A stretch of DNA of 64,000 bases from Ramlibacter tataouinensis (GCF_001580455.1 NZ_CP010951.1:558001-622000); one strand, 5' to 3'. Shown: positions 41,295-50,054, counted from the first letter of the stretch. The notes: a model not told the origin generated them from the sequence alone. Numbers and translations are program-made.

Positions 41295-41660
41295 TTAGCC
41301 TTCGATACTGGCCTTGAGCCGGCCCAGCGCCGCCTCCCATTGCCGGCCGATGATCTCCAGCGACTGGCGGGCTTGCTCGAGCTGCGCTGGATCGAATTGC
41401 CACAGCCGCTCGCGCCCGGCCCGCAGGTCGTGCACCAGGCCCGCATCCGCCAGCACCTGCAGGTGCTTGGTCACGGCCTGCCGGCTGATGTGGGTGTGTG
41501 CGGTGAGCTGGGCGATCGAAAAGGCGCCGCCCGCGCACAGCAGGGCGACCAGCCGCAGCCGGGTGGCGTCCCCCAGCGCGAAGAAGACCGGCGCCAGCTC
41601 GGCCGGCGAGCGGGACGGCGCAAAAAGTCCGACCGCGGCCTCAGGGGGATTCGGCGACAT
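41295..41660 (-). CDS. ArsR-family transcriptional regulator
   Basis: A 121-residue winged-helix regulator: FALGDATRLRLVALLCAGGA, the recognition helix SRQAVTKHLQVLADAGLV and the wing RAGRERLWQFDPAQL. No metal-binding Cys box is seen, as in the ArsR subgroup paired with SRPBCC/AHSA1 proteins. It overlaps the end of the AHSA1 gene by 20 bp and is read after it, so the two are coupled. Regulation of its own unit is likely but unproven. Confidence 0.9.
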   Translation of the reverse strand: MSPNPPEAAVGLFAPSRSPAELAPVFFALGDATRLRLVALLCAGGAFSIAQLTAHTHISRQAVTKHLQVLADAGLVHDLRAGRERLWQFDPAQLEQARQSLEIIGRQWEAALGRLKASIEG

Positions 41661-42111
41661 GGCGGCGCACGTTTTCCATCTGGGCGTCCCAGCCGCCGCT
41701 GTTCATGCGGAAGGCCTCGGCGCGCCGCTGCGGCGGCACCTTGTCGAAGCCGGACTCCACCACGGTGAGCAGGGTGCCGCCGGCCGGCGCGTCCGTGAGC
41801 GTGAAGGTGACGAGCGCCGGCTCTTCCTGCGAGTAGTCGACCGCCGGATCGACCGCATAGGGGTGCCAGCGGAAGGACAGCAGTTCCTGCGCCTGCACCC
41901 GTTCGACAACCACCTCGAACATGAGGTGCTCGTAGCTGGGATAGGTGATCGGGCCCCGCGCGCGCTGCCCAGGCGCGAAGCTCTGGCCCTTCAGGTTCAC
42001 GCCGAACCAGTTGCCGAATTCCTCGGCCTGGGCCAGGGCGCGCCACACGCGCTGGCGCGGCGCATCGATGATGACGCTGCGCTCGATGCGATCGGTATCG
42101 GATGAGTTCAT
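41641..42111 (-). CDS. SRPBCC/AHSA1 domain protein
   Basis: A 156-residue START-like (AHSA1) protein: RSVIIDAPRQRVWRALAQAE at the start, NWFGVNLKGQ, EVVVERVQAQELLSFRWHP and VVESGFDKVP near the end. The fold has a large hydrophobic cavity and many members are paired with ArsR regulators, as here. The function is unknown. The ATG at 42111 is used; an in-frame ATG at 42180 would add 23 residues. It is divergent from the hybrid kinase. Confidence 0.86.
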   Translation of the reverse strand: MNSSDTDRIERSVIIDAPRQRVWRALAQAEEFGNWFGVNLKGQSFAPGQRARGPITYPSYEHLMFEVVVERVQAQELLSFRWHPYAVDPAVDYSQEEPALVTFTLTDAPAGGTLLTVVESGFDKVPPQRRAEAFRMNSGGWDAQMENVRRHVAESP

Positions 42112-42299
42112 GCCGTACTCCTTGGCGGTGTTCCAGTCGCCATTGTGCAACCATACGGTTGCTCTTGTGAGCTCATCCATATCAACAAGTAACGCCGAGC
42201 TACGGGGGGTTGCGGACCGGCGCTTGCTGCGTATGCTTGTCGCATGCATCGGGATGGGCTTTGTGGGCCGCTCGGTGAAGCCACCCACCTGAAATACTG

Positions 42300-44549
42300 A
42301 TGAGCGCCGGTCCCAGCGCGCAGGCCACCCCGCTGCGCCTTCGCCTCTTGCTACTCGCTGCAAGCGGGCTCCTGCCTTTCTTCGTGCTCGTGGTCTGGGG
42401 CCTGAACCAGCTCATCGACGAACGGCGCGTCCAGCAGGAACTCGCGGCCATCGAGATGTCGCGCGCGCTGGCCACCGCCGTCGATGCGGAGTTGCGCTCC
42501 ACCATCACCCTGCTGGAGCAGATGAGCACCTCGGACGAGCTGGAGCGTGCCGACCTGCGAGCCTTCCACCAGAGTGCCGAGCGCATCTCGGACCAGCTCG
42601 GCTGGCGCAGCGTGGTCCTGAGCGACGGCGAAGGCCACGTGCTCTTTCGGTCGAACTATCCCTTCGGCTCCCAAGTCGAGCCGAAACCGATCGACCCGCA
42701 GAGCCTGGAACTGGTGATGCGGCTGCGGCTGCCGATCGTGTCGCAGGTGATCGAATCGCCCAAGGACGGCACCGACACCTTTGCGGTCAGGGTGCCCATC
42801 GTGCGCGGCGGCGAGCTGACCTACGTGATCACGGCGGTTCTGCCCACCGCCCGGATCGCCAGCGTACTGACCAGGCAGACCATTCCGCAGTCGACCATGG
42901 CCTCGGTGGTGGATCCCACCGGACGGCTGATCTGCCGCTCGCCTCCCACCGATAACTCGCACATCTCGGCCTCCCTCCGAAGCCTGCTCGAGCGCGGCGG
43001 CGCGCAGGGCGCGGGCATCGCCGCGACCACCGAAGGCGTGGAAAGCTATTCCGGCTACACCCGCCTCGACGAGGTGGACTGGACGGTGATCGTGGCCGCC
43101 TCGGTGGAGCACGCGAACAAGGGCTTCTATGCCTTCCTGCGTGCCATCGCGGTCGGGGTGGCCGCGTCGCTGGGACTGTCGGCGCTGCTGGCCTGGCTGC
43201 TGTCGCGCCAGGTCCTGGAACCGATCGGCCAGCTGAAGAAGGCCGCGCGAGCGCTGGGCCTGGGCCGGCCGGTGGAACTGCCGCACCTGCGCATCGAGGA
43301 ACTGGACGAAGTGGCCGAGGCACTGAACAACGCGGCGGTGGACCGGGACAACGCCGATGCGGAACGCCAGCACGCCGCCGGCGAGCGCGAGAAGCTGGCG
43401 GCGCAGATCACCGAGGCACTGCGCATGGCGGAGGACGCCAACCGCAGCAAGGACCAGTTCCTGGCGATGTTGGGCCACGAGCTGCGCAATCCGCTCGCCC
43501 CCATCACCAACGCGGTCCAGCTCATGGCGCTCAAGGGGGACGAGAGCACGGCGCAGGAGCGGCACGTCATCGAACGGCAGCTGGTGCACGTGACGCGCCT
43601 GGTCGACGACCTGCTCGACGTGTCGCGCATCACCAGCGGGCGGTTGACGCTCAAGCGCGAGCAGGTGCCGGTGGCGCAGGTGCTGTCGCAGGTCGTGGAT
43701 TCGATCCGGCCCTCGCTGTACCAGCGCACGATCACGCTGGACATCACGCCGCAGGCGCGTCAGGCCTGGGTCGCCGGCGACGAAGTCCGCCTGGTGCAGG
43801 TCTTCAACAACCTGCTGGTCAACGCCATCAAGTTCACCTCCCCCGGCGGCGCGATCGCCGTCCGGGCCATCGCGAGCGAGGACGAGGTTCGGGTGGACGT
43901 GACCGACACCGGGGTCGGCATGTCGCAGTCGGACCTCGAGCACGTGTTCGACCTGTTTTACCAGGCGCCGCAAAGCGCCGACCGCGCGCGCGGCGGCCTC
44001 GGACTGGGACTGCCGATCGTCAGGAGCATCGTGGACATGCATGGCGGGCGCGTGCACGCCGACAGCGCGGGCGTGCACCAGGGCAGCACTTTCACGGTGT
44101 GGCTGCCGCTGTGCGAGGCCCCGGCCCCGCACGAGGAGGTCGTGGCGCCGGCCGCGGCGCAAGGCACGGGCCGGGTGATGGTGGTGGACGACAACGAGGA
44201 TGCCGCCGACACCTGCGCTGCCCTGCTGGAGATGAGCGGCTACGTGACGCGCGTGGCCTACACGCCCGAGGGCGCGCTGGAGGTGCTGCGCGACTTCACG
44301 CCCGATATCGCCATCCTGGACATCGGGCTGCCCGGCATGAGCGGCTATGAACTCGCGCGCGTCCTCAAGCGCTCAGGCTATGCGGGACGCCTGGTGGCCC
44401 TGACCGGTTACGGCCAGGCCTCGGACATGGCGGCTTCCAAGGCAGCGGGCTTCGACGCCCACCTCACCAAGCCGGTGAGCGCCCATGACCTGCTGGAACT
44501 GATCGGCAAGATCGCGACCGCCGGCTCCGCGGCCTCGCTGCGCGTGTGA
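42300..44549 (+). CDS. hybrid sensor histidine kinase/response regulator
   Basis: A 749-residue membrane kinase. Two transmembrane helices (about 15-35 and 278-300) enclose a periplasmic domain of the dCache/PAS-like type. A short coiled linker (about 350-375) leads to HisKA with H393 in MLGHELRNPL, then HATPase motifs (NNLLVNAIKF, DTGVGMS, GGLGLGLPIV) and a C-terminal receiver with D674 in ILDIGLPG. The receiver carries no DNA-binding output, so a separate partner is expected; none is adjacent. The signal is unknown. It is divergent from the AHSA1/ArsR pair and its stop is 8 bp from the convergent cupin gene. Confidence 0.92.
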   Translation: MSAGPSAQATPLRLRLLLLAASGLLPFFVLVVWGLNQLIDERRVQQELAAIEMSRALATAVDAELRSTITLLEQMSTSDELERADLRAFHQSAERISDQLGWRSVVLSDGEGHVLFRSNYPFGSQVEPKPIDPQSLELVMRLRLPIVSQVIESPKDGTDTFAVRVPIVRGGELTYVITAVLPTARIASVLTRQTIPQSTMASVVDPTGRLICRSPPTDNSHISASLRSLLERGGAQGAGIAATTEGVESYSGYTRLDEVDWTVIVAASVEHANKGFYAFLRAIAVGVAASLGLSALLAWLLSRQVLEPIGQLKKAARALGLGRPVELPHLRIEELDEVAEALNNAAVDRDNADAERQHAAGEREKLAAQITEALRMAEDANRSKDQFLAMLGHELRNPLAPITNAVQLMALKGDESTAQERHVIERQLVHVTRLVDDLLDVSRITSGRLTLKREQVPVAQVLSQVVDSIRPSLYQRTITLDITPQARQAWVAGDEVRLVQVFNNLLVNAIKFTSPGGAIAVRAIASEDEVRVDVTDTGVGMSQSDLEHVFDLFYQAPQSADRARGGLGLGLPIVRSIVDMHGGRVHADSAGVHQGSTFTVWLPLCEAPAPHEEVVAPAAAQGTGRVMVVDDNEDAADTCAALLEMSGYVTRVAYTPEGALEVLRDFTPDIAILDIGLPGMSGYELARVLKRSGYAGRLVALTGYGQASDMAASKAAGFDAHLTKPVSAHDLLELIGKIATAGSAASLRV

Positions 44550-44557
44550 AGCCCGGC

Positions 44558-44926
44558 CTAGCCGCGCGCGTCGGCGCCGCCCTGGTCGCCGGCATCGCCA
44601 CCGTGCAGCACCAGCGTGACGAGCAGCGCGCTGTCGGTGCGGGCCCGCAGGCCGTGCCGCTGTTTCGCCGGCAGCAGCATCAGGTTGCCCTCGCGCAGTT
44701 GGCGGATGTCCGAGCCCATCACCACTTCGACCACCCCCTCCAGGCAATGCAAGGTGCACTCCTCGTCCACTTGATGTTCGGGCACGTCCTTGTGCGCCGG
44801 CAGCACCATGTGCAGCAGCTGCAGCCGCTGCGTCTTGATGAGGCTGGTGCTGACCGCCTCGTGCAGCTTCGGCCCCAGGGGGCCGACGTTGATGATGTCC
44901 AGGTGTTCGGCATGCGGCAGGGCCAT
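44558..44926 (-). CDS. cupin domain protein
   Basis: A 122-residue single-domain cupin. The metal-site half-motif 1 is recognisable as LPAHKDVPEHQVDEECTLHC with a His and acidic residues, and motif 2 as GNLMLLPAKQRHGLRA with a His. Such small cupins can be enzymes or ligand-binding proteins. The sequence gives no substrate. CAGGAGGCTG precedes the ATG. Confidence 0.8.
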   Translation of the reverse strand: MALPHAEHLDIINVGPLGPKLHEAVSTSLIKTQRLQLLHMVLPAHKDVPEHQVDEECTLHCLEGVVEVVMGSDIRQLREGNLMLLPAKQRHGLRARTDSALLVTLVLHGGDAGDQGGADARG

Positions 44927-45029
44927 GGGGTGTCAGCCTCCTGTTCGCAGGCTAGCCCTTTGCGGCGGCGCCGCATGTCAGCCGGCGCCGCATTCCTCAG
45001 GCACGGCCGCACGTGGTAATTTCCTGCGC

Positions 45030-45404
45030 ATGAAGTCCCTAGCCCGCCTGCCGGCCACCACCGGGCTGCTGCTCTTGCTGTCCACCGCGCTGTCGCCGGC
45101 CGGGGCCACCGGGGTCGAAGGCCTGTGGTGCGGCACCGGCCTGCTGCATGAATTCAGCCTGGACCTGACCCAATCCTCGCCCGAGGAGGTGACCGGCACG
45201 CTGGCGCGCAAGCAGCGCAAGCGCGAGCTGCACGGCCGGCTCGAGGGCAATGTGCTGCGCACCCAGTCCACCAAGGTGGGTTCGCTGGTGCTCGAACTCG
45301 ACGGCGGCAACCTGCGCATCATCGGCGGTGACGGTCCGCTCGCCCTGGCCAAGGGCCTGGCATTCATCCGCGCCAGCGGCGCCGCCTGCGAACGCGGATC
45401 CTGA
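45030..45404 (+). CDS. exported protein of unknown function
   Basis: A 124-residue protein with a signal peptide (cleavage after GATG/A near residue 28). The mature part, starting GVEGLWCGTGLLHEFSLDLT, is predicted beta-rich with SLVLELDGGNLRIIGGDGPL and one Cys early and one near the C-terminus. No family is recognised. GCTAGCCCTT lies 69 nt upstream, a 10-mer repeated before the next gene. Confidence 0.68.
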   Translation: MKSLARLPATTGLLLLLSTALSPAGATGVEGLWCGTGLLHEFSLDLTQSSPEEVTGTLARKQRKRELHGRLEGNVLRTQSTKVGSLVLELDGGNLRIIGGDGPLALAKGLAFIRASGAACERGS

Positions 45405-45493
45405 GGCCCTTTCCGCGCAAAAGCGAAGTCGGCTGACATCCGCCGGCCGGGCTAGCCCTTCAAATGGGCTCAAGCAACTTTTGAGGAGCAGTC

Positions 45494-45709
45494 ATGTCCC
45501 AGCATGCCCTTATTCGCGGCGCGGTGGAGTTCCGAGCCGGCGACGGTGTGATGTTGCCGGTGCCGGATGGCCCGGTCGAGATCGAGGTCGCCGACGACAG
45601 CGTCACCCTGAGCTGGCATGAAGGCCGCGCCGCCAGCACCACGGCAATCACGCGCGACGAGTTCGAGCGCTACGTGCGCGAGGGCAAGATCCGCCTGGAG
45701 GATCACTGA
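45494..45709 (+). CDS. small protein of unknown function
   Basis: A 71-residue acidic protein, MSQHALIRGAVEFRAGDGVM..., ending KIRLEDH, with no signal or membrane segment. A predicted beta-sheet followed by a C-terminal helix (TRDEFERYVREGKI) gives a compact domain. GAGGAG precedes the ATG. Very similar small proteins occur in Comamonadaceae, but none has a known role. It converges on the gene at 45761. Confidence 0.72.
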   Translation: MSQHALIRGAVEFRAGDGVMLPVPDGPVEIEVADDSVTLSWHEGRAASTTAITRDEFERYVREGKIRLEDH

Positions 45710-45760
45710 CCGCGTCGGTCGCCAACGGCGCCGGTCACTGGCGGCGCCGGCGCTGCCGGC

Positions 45761-46072
45761 TCAGCCATTTCGTGCCGCGTTGCGCTTGCGGGTCGCAGCC
45801 GCCTTCTTCGCGGAGGCGGAGCGCTGCGCGGGCGTGCGGGCTGCTGCCGCCCGGCCGCCCAGCTTTCCACCCTTTTTCGATGGGCCGGTGTCCATGGCCT
45901 TGCCGCGTCCGGACCCGCTCTTCTTGCCACCGCCGGTCTCTTTGTTGACCGTGGCCCAGGCGCGGCGTTCGGCTTCCTGTCCACCGACGCCCCGCTTCTC
46001 GTAGCCTTCCTCGATGTGTTCGGCCATGCGTTTCTGCTTGTCCGTGTAGGCCGATTTGTCGCCGCGTGGCAT
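45761..46072 (-). CDS. small basic protein, plasmid-stabilisation-like
   Basis: A 103-residue very basic protein. The N-terminal half (MPRGDKSAYTDKQKRMAEHI, then EEGYEKRG and AERRAWATVNKETGGGKKSG) matches a family usually annotated as plasmid stabilisation protein, although there is no plasmid context here. The C-terminal half is Lys/Arg/Ala/Gly-rich (TGPSKKGGKLGGRAAAARTP), like KGG or histone-H1-like tails. DNA or RNA binding is plausible. AAAGGAGGG precedes the ATG. A CTCCTACCT box lies 61 nt upstream. Confidence 0.78.
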   Translation of the reverse strand: MPRGDKSAYTDKQKRMAEHIEEGYEKRGVGGQEAERRAWATVNKETGGGKKSGSGRGKAMDTGPSKKGGKLGGRAAAARTPAQRSASAKKAAATRKRNAARNG

Positions 46073-46133
46073 GGAGCCCTCCTTTGCTGCGAATGGTGAT
46101 GACTGCGTTGTAAGCCCCGCGCGCGGGTCCGCG

Positions 46134-46142
46134 AGGTAGGAG
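46134..46142 (-). promoter_or_regulatory. CTCCTACCT, variant of the recurrent box
   Basis: It lies on the minus strand 61 nt before the start of the plasmid-stabilisation-like gene. It differs from GTCCTACAG at three positions, so on its own it is weak. Confidence 0.28.
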
Positions 46143-46212
46143 GCTGGATGGGCCTCTTGTGGGAACCGCCCGAAGCGGCGCTTGCAGGCTCCGGCTCAGG
46201 CATGATCCCTCC

Positions 46213-47139
46213 ATGCCTTCCGCCACGCTGCTGCCCTGGGCCTGGGTGCCGATCGTGCTGGCCGCCGCGCTCGCGCAGACCGCGCGCAACGCCGCGCAGC
46301 GCTCGCTGGTGGCGCGCGCAGGCACCTGGGGCGCCACGCTGGCGCGCTTCCTGTACGGCCTGCCGTTCGCGGCCCTGTGCGTCGCGTTGCTGCATGCGCT
46401 GCCCGCCACGCAGGGCCCGGTGCCACCGTTCCACGCCGGCTACTTCGGCTGGCTGATGCTGGGCGCCTTCGGACAGTTGGCCGCCACGGCCGCCATGCTG
46501 GTGGCCATGAAGCAGCGCAACTTCGTGGTCGGCGTCGCCTGGTCCCGGACCGACGCGCTGCAGGTGGTCCTGTTCGCGGGCCTGTTCCTGCACGAGGTTC
46601 CGCGCTGGGTCGTCATCGCAGCCATCGTGCTGGCCACCGCCGGCGTGATCATGCTGTCGCTGCCGCGCAAGGCCGCGGCCGCGCAGGCAGGCGGGGGCGG
46701 CGCCGGGGCCGCGGTCCTGTATGGACTGGCGTCGGGTGCCGGCTTCGCGCTCTCGGCCGTGGGCTATCGCGGTGCGGCGCTGGAGCTGCCCGGTGTCTCG
46801 CCCTGGCTGGTCGGCGCCTGGGGCGTGCTGTGGGCGCAGGCGGTGCAAACCCTGGCGCTCGGTGGCGGGCTCGCCCTGCGCGCGCCGCAAGCGCTGCGCG
46901 CGGTGCTGCAGGAGTGGCGGGTGTCCAGCGTGGCCGGTTCGGCCGGGGCGCTGGCTTCGCTCGGGTGGTTCACCGCCTTTGCGCTGACGTCGGCCGCCAA
47001 TGTGCGCGCGCTGGGGCTGGTCGAAGTTCTCTTCAGCTATCTCGTCTCACGCCGCCTGATGAAGGAGAGTCTCGCGCCCGCGGAGCATGCGGGACTGGTG
47101 CTGATGGTGGTGGGGCTGGTGGCCCTGTGCGTCAGCTAG
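46213..47139 (+). CDS. EamA-family transporter (DMT superfamily)
   Basis: A 308-residue inner-membrane protein with about ten transmembrane helices in two EamA repeats (about 5-150 and 165-305), such as LAAALAQTARNAAQRSLVAR and SLGWFTAFALTSAANVRALG. DMT transporters export metabolites such as amino acids or nucleobases; the substrate here is unknown. The ATG at 46213 gives MPSATLLPWAW. Confidence 0.86.
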   Translation: MPSATLLPWAWVPIVLAAALAQTARNAAQRSLVARAGTWGATLARFLYGLPFAALCVALLHALPATQGPVPPFHAGYFGWLMLGAFGQLAATAAMLVAMKQRNFVVGVAWSRTDALQVVLFAGLFLHEVPRWVVIAAIVLATAGVIMLSLPRKAAAAQAGGGGAGAAVLYGLASGAGFALSAVGYRGAALELPGVSPWLVGAWGVLWAQAVQTLALGGGLALRAPQALRAVLQEWRVSSVAGSAGALASLGWFTAFALTSAANVRALGLVEVLFSYLVSRRLMKESLAPAEHAGLVLMVVGLVALCVS

Positions 47140-47181
47140 GCGCGCACACCGCAGCCCACGGCGGGTGCGCGCGAACGCGAA

Positions 47182-47370
47182 TCAATCGGCGCTGGGCTTG
47201 TCGTCGTTCGCAGCCTCGGGCAGCGTGAAATTGCGTATCGGTTGCGCCATCGCCTGCTCGCGCGCGGTCAGGCGCTGCGCCCAGACCTGGCAGGCAAGAT
47301 CTTCATCATCGCGGTCGTCGAATCGCGCATTCCAGACGTCTGCCTGCGATTCAATTTTGTCGGTGGACAT
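47182..47370 (-). CDS. small hypothetical protein
   Basis: A 62-residue protein, MSTDKIESQADVWNARFDDR..., acidic in the middle and with no signal or membrane segment. CTGGAGAG precedes the ATG. A GTCCTACGT box lies 53 nt upstream. Nothing else can be said of its role. Confidence 0.65.
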   Translation of the reverse strand: MSTDKIESQADVWNARFDDRDDEDLACQVWAQRLTAREQAMAQPIRNFTLPEAANDDKPSAD

Positions 47371-47423
47371 GCGGGCTCTCCAGGAATCTTGGGGCGATTG
47401 TCAGCCGCCTCTGCTGCACCCCC

Positions 47424-47432
47424 ACGTAGGAC
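47424..47432 (-). promoter_or_regulatory. GTCCTACGT, variant of the recurrent box
   Basis: Minus strand, 53 nt before the 62-residue protein gene. The context GGCGTGGTCCTACG resembles other copies, which also carry GGCGT just upstream. Confidence 0.42.
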
Positions 47433-47525
47433 CACGCCCTGTGCTGCCCGGCCGTTACGCGGGCAGCAGCCCGACAGGCTGAGCCAACGCAGCCCGGCCG
47501 TTGCGTCGCTTTCTTTCTGATGCCC

Positions 47526-48026
47526 TCAGAAATCGGGCGTGGTGTCGCCCACCAGCCGGTAGGGCGGCGGCCCCTGGGTGCCGACCATCAGCAGGTTCGC
47601 CACGCCCAGGACGTCGTCCACCAGCGCCACCGCCTGCTGCAGTGCGTCGGCCTGCTCCTTCGACTGCACGCAGCCCATCAAGGTCACCATGCGGGCCGCG
47701 CCCACCACCCAGACGCTGGTGTCCGCGAAGCGTCCGTCCTCGCGGATGTAGAGCGACACGCGCGGGATGATCTCGCGGTCGTAGAGGTAGGCATTGGGCA
47801 GCCGGCAACGGCCCACGCGATAGCAGCTGCCGCCCATCTGCGTACGCCCATGGGCGGCGCGGCGCACGCTGTCTGCGGTGACGTAGGGGCCGCGCGGCAC
47901 CGGGCATGCGGCCATGGCAGCCGTCACCTGCACGAAGGGATCACCGAGCAGGTTGCCGGCCTCCTGCGCTGACGCCACCGCCGGCAGCGCGGCCAGGAGC
48001 CATGCGGACAGAACGGAGGTCCTCAT
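47526..48026 (-). CDS. exported BON-domain protein
   Basis: A 166-residue protein with a signal peptide (cleavage after ASA near residue 19). The mature protein has several cysteines (MAACPVPRGPY, GGSCYRVGRC) and a C-terminal BON-like domain (RVSLYIREDGRFADTSVWVV, then QAVALVDDVLGVANLLMVG). BON proteins of this kind (OsmY-like) respond to envelope stress. The start at 48026 is used; an ATG three codons upstream is an alternative. It is divergent from the gene at 48114. Confidence 0.78.
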   Translation of the reverse strand: MRTSVLSAWLLAALPAVASAQEAGNLLGDPFVQVTAAMAACPVPRGPYVTADSVRRAAHGRTQMGGSCYRVGRCRLPNAYLYDREIIPRVSLYIREDGRFADTSVWVVGAARMVTLMGCVQSKEQADALQQAVALVDDVLGVANLLMVGTQGPPPYRLVGDTTPDF

Positions 48027-48045
48027 CCCCGGCATTGTGCGCGCC

Positions 48046-48054
48046 GTCCTACAG
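48046..48054 (+). promoter_or_regulatory. GTCCTACAG box
   Basis: Exact copy of the recurrent 9-mer, 59 nt before the start of the membrane protein at 48114. Confidence 0.5.
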
Positions 48055-48113
48055 CGCGTGTCCGCGCGGGCTGCCACGATGACTCTGTTGCCCGCCTCCA
48101 GCCAGGAGCCTTC

Positions 48114-48437
48114 ATGCAGGAAATCCCGTTTCGCACGCTGCTCTACCGTTATTTCTTCTTCAGCTGGCTGTACAAGGACGTGACGCGCGGCAATGTCGTG
48201 GAGCGCGCGGCGGCGCGGCGCTGGAACCGCGAGCATGCCCACTGGCTGCTCAAGTACATGGCCCGCTGGCTCTGGTGCGGGCTGGTCTTCTACGGGCTCG
48301 GGGGCTTCGTGGAATGGGTGCTGGAGGCGCCGCAACTGTCGGTGCTGTTCTACATCCCCAGCGCCCTGAGCGTGCCGGTGAATGCGGTAATCGGCGCGGC
48401 CTGGGTGGGCCTGAAAGTGCTGCCCGCCGCGCTCTGA
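48114..48437 (+). CDS. small membrane protein of unknown function
   Basis: A 107-residue protein with a charged N-terminal part (MQEIPFRTLLYRYFFFSWLY, ERAAARRWNREHAH) and two hydrophobic helices (about 47-67 and 77-103). No family is recognised. CAGGAG precedes the ATG. An exact GTCCTACAG box lies upstream. Confidence 0.7.
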   Translation: MQEIPFRTLLYRYFFFSWLYKDVTRGNVVERAAARRWNREHAHWLLKYMARWLWCGLVFYGLGGFVEWVLEAPQLSVLFYIPSALSVPVNAVIGAAWVGLKVLPAAL

Positions 48438-48441
48438 ACGG

Positions 48442-49383
48442 TCACAAGGGCCGGGTCAGGTAGACCAGTTCGCGCCCGGGGATCGGCGCGCGCGCCGGCA
48501 TGAAGATGGTGCAGCCCTCGCAGAGCGAGCGGATCTCGTCGGCGCCGTCGGTCGCGATCAGCTCGCCTTCGGCGAAGGTCTCCATGCCGATCAGCGGCCG
48601 GACGAAGCGCATCTGTTCGGTCTTGATCACGGGCGTGGCCAGCAGTTCGAAACGCCGCGCGGGGCGCGGCGCGGCCCAGGCCGGATCGGCATCGACCAGG
48701 CCGAAGTGGGCGAGGAAGCGCAGGGTCACTTCCATCGCCATCTCGGCGCTGGCCTGCTGGAAATGCTGGCCGCATTCCACCACCAGCGCCACGCCGTCGT
48801 GCGTGGCCTGGCCGTGCCGGCCGTGCTGGATCAGCGGCGTGCCGGTGTTCAGGCCCTGCGGCATCACCAGATGGACCTCGGGCACGCCGACCGCGAGGGC
48901 CGCCGCGGCGTTGCGTTCGAAACCCGGGTACACCCAGAACGGCTGCACAGGCTGCGCCGTGGAGTGGATGTCCAGGATGTGGTCGGCCGCCGCCACGACC
49001 GGACGCAGCGCGCGGGCGCGCTGCAGCTCGGGGCTGTCTTCCGTGCCTTCCAGCCACTGCGGCGACCAGATGCGGTTGAGGTTGTGGACCAGCATGCGGC
49101 TGGCGAAGGGGTCGTCCCGGCGGAAGGACTCGTAGGCCTGGACGTTGGCGAAGCTCACCGTGAGCGTGCCCGCCTGGGGCCGCACGCCCGCATCCAGCAG
49201 GTGCGTGGCGGCGACCATGCCGCAAAACTCGTTGCCGTGGGTCAGCGCATTCACCAGCACGTGCGGTCCGGGCCGGCCGGACTCGAAGCGATGCACGTAA
49301 TCGATCCCGGTATTGCCGGCGCGATAGGACTCGAGGTCGCGCGGCAGCAGTTCGAAAGCGATGTCGTCGGGGTTCTGGCTCAT
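48442..49383 (-). CDS. succinylglutamate desuccinylase/aspartoacylase family protein
   Basis: A 313-residue M14-type zinc hydrolase. Zinc ligands H49 and E52 are in NALTHGNEFCG, and the third is in the conserved ILDIHST stretch. The catalytic Glu is expected in ALVVECGQHFQQ. These enzymes deacylate N-acyl amino acids. The C-terminal region, with EGELIATDGADEIRS and CTIFMPARAPIPGRE, is an all-beta domain. The ATG at 49383 is used. The substrate is unknown. Confidence 0.85.
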   Translation of the reverse strand: MSQNPDDIAFELLPRDLESYRAGNTGIDYVHRFESGRPGPHVLVNALTHGNEFCGMVAATHLLDAGVRPQAGTLTVSFANVQAYESFRRDDPFASRMLVHNLNRIWSPQWLEGTEDSPELQRARALRPVVAAADHILDIHSTAQPVQPFWVYPGFERNAAAALAVGVPEVHLVMPQGLNTGTPLIQHGRHGQATHDGVALVVECGQHFQQASAEMAMEVTLRFLAHFGLVDADPAWAAPRPARRFELLATPVIKTEQMRFVRPLIGMETFAEGELIATDGADEIRSLCEGCTIFMPARAPIPGRELVYLTRPL

Positions 49384-49445
49384 GGGCGCCGAGCATACGC
49401 CCAATGCCGTGCCAGCGCTTTGGCGAAGGGCATAGGGACAGCCCC

Positions 49446-49925
49446 TTAACCCATCACGTGCTCGATCATGTCCACCACCAGGCGCATGCCCTTGGAGACC
49501 AGCAGGATGTCGTCGCCAGCGCGCAGGTACTCGTAGCCCGAGGGCGGCGGCGGCAGCTGCGACAACAGCGCCTCCGGCACGGGGAAGGTGTCCACGGATT
49601 TCTGCAGCGGCTGGCCCACCGCCCAATAGCGGCCCTCGACCGGGGGCTTGCAGGGCTTGCCCGCACCAGCGCGCGCCATGCCTTCCGGGCAATCCTTGCC
49701 CTTCGCATAGCGCTGCGAGTAATAGCGCTTGGCAGCCTGGCGTTGATCGTCGGTGAAGAAGCCTCCCAACCGGACCCCGTAGCCGGCGGTCGTGCCGGCT
49801 GACGGCGAGGGCGCGGCCTGCGATGCTGCTGGCGAAGCCTGCTTCTGCTGCGCGCCGCCCGGCCAGGCGGCCGCTGCCAGGGCCGCGAAGACCAGCCACC
49901 GGGCCGAATGCATGCAGAAGTACAT
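49446..49925 (-). CDS. RcnB-family exported protein (copy 2)
   Basis: A 159-residue protein with a signal peptide (cleavage after GAQ near residue 26) and a Ser/Ala-rich linker. The C-terminal half matches the RcnB/CigR family: DDQRQAAKRYYSQRYAKG and VGQPLQKSVDTFPVPEALLSQLPPPPSGYEYL, then a hydrophobic end (DILLVSKGMRLVVDMIEHV). E. coli RcnB helps keep nickel and cobalt balance in the periplasm. CAGGGAGT precedes the ATG. An exact GTCCTACAG box lies 51 nt upstream, after the neighbouring RcnB gene's terminator. Confidence 0.85.
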   Translation of the reverse strand: MYFCMHSARWLVFAALAAAAWPGGAQQKQASPAASQAAPSPSAGTTAGYGVRLGGFFTDDQRQAAKRYYSQRYAKGKDCPEGMARAGAGKPCKPPVEGRYWAVGQPLQKSVDTFPVPEALLSQLPPPPSGYEYLRAGDDILLVSKGMRLVVDMIEHVMG

Positions 49926-49976
49926 GGCGGACTCCCTGATCGAAGTCCCCACTTTCATGCCCGGCTCAGGCGCGGG

Positions 49977-49985
49977 CTGTAGGAC
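49977..49985 (-). promoter_or_regulatory. GTCCTACAG box
   Basis: Exact copy on the minus strand, 51 nt before the RcnB copy 2 start, immediately downstream of the terminator of copy 1; it is therefore placed to start a separate transcript. Confidence 0.5.
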
Positions 49986-50006
49986 GCATGCCAAAACGAA
50001 GGGGCG

Positions 50007-50033
50007 AAAAAAAGCAGCGCCCAAGAGCGCTGC
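50007..50033 (-). terminator. intrinsic terminator after RcnB copy 1
   Basis: On the minus strand a 7-bp GCAGCGC/GCGCTGC stem with a 6-nt loop is followed by seven T's. It ends the upstream RcnB gene before the promoter region of the second. Confidence 0.85.
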
Positions 50034-50054
50034 CTTGCCTGACCAGGGAGAGGA

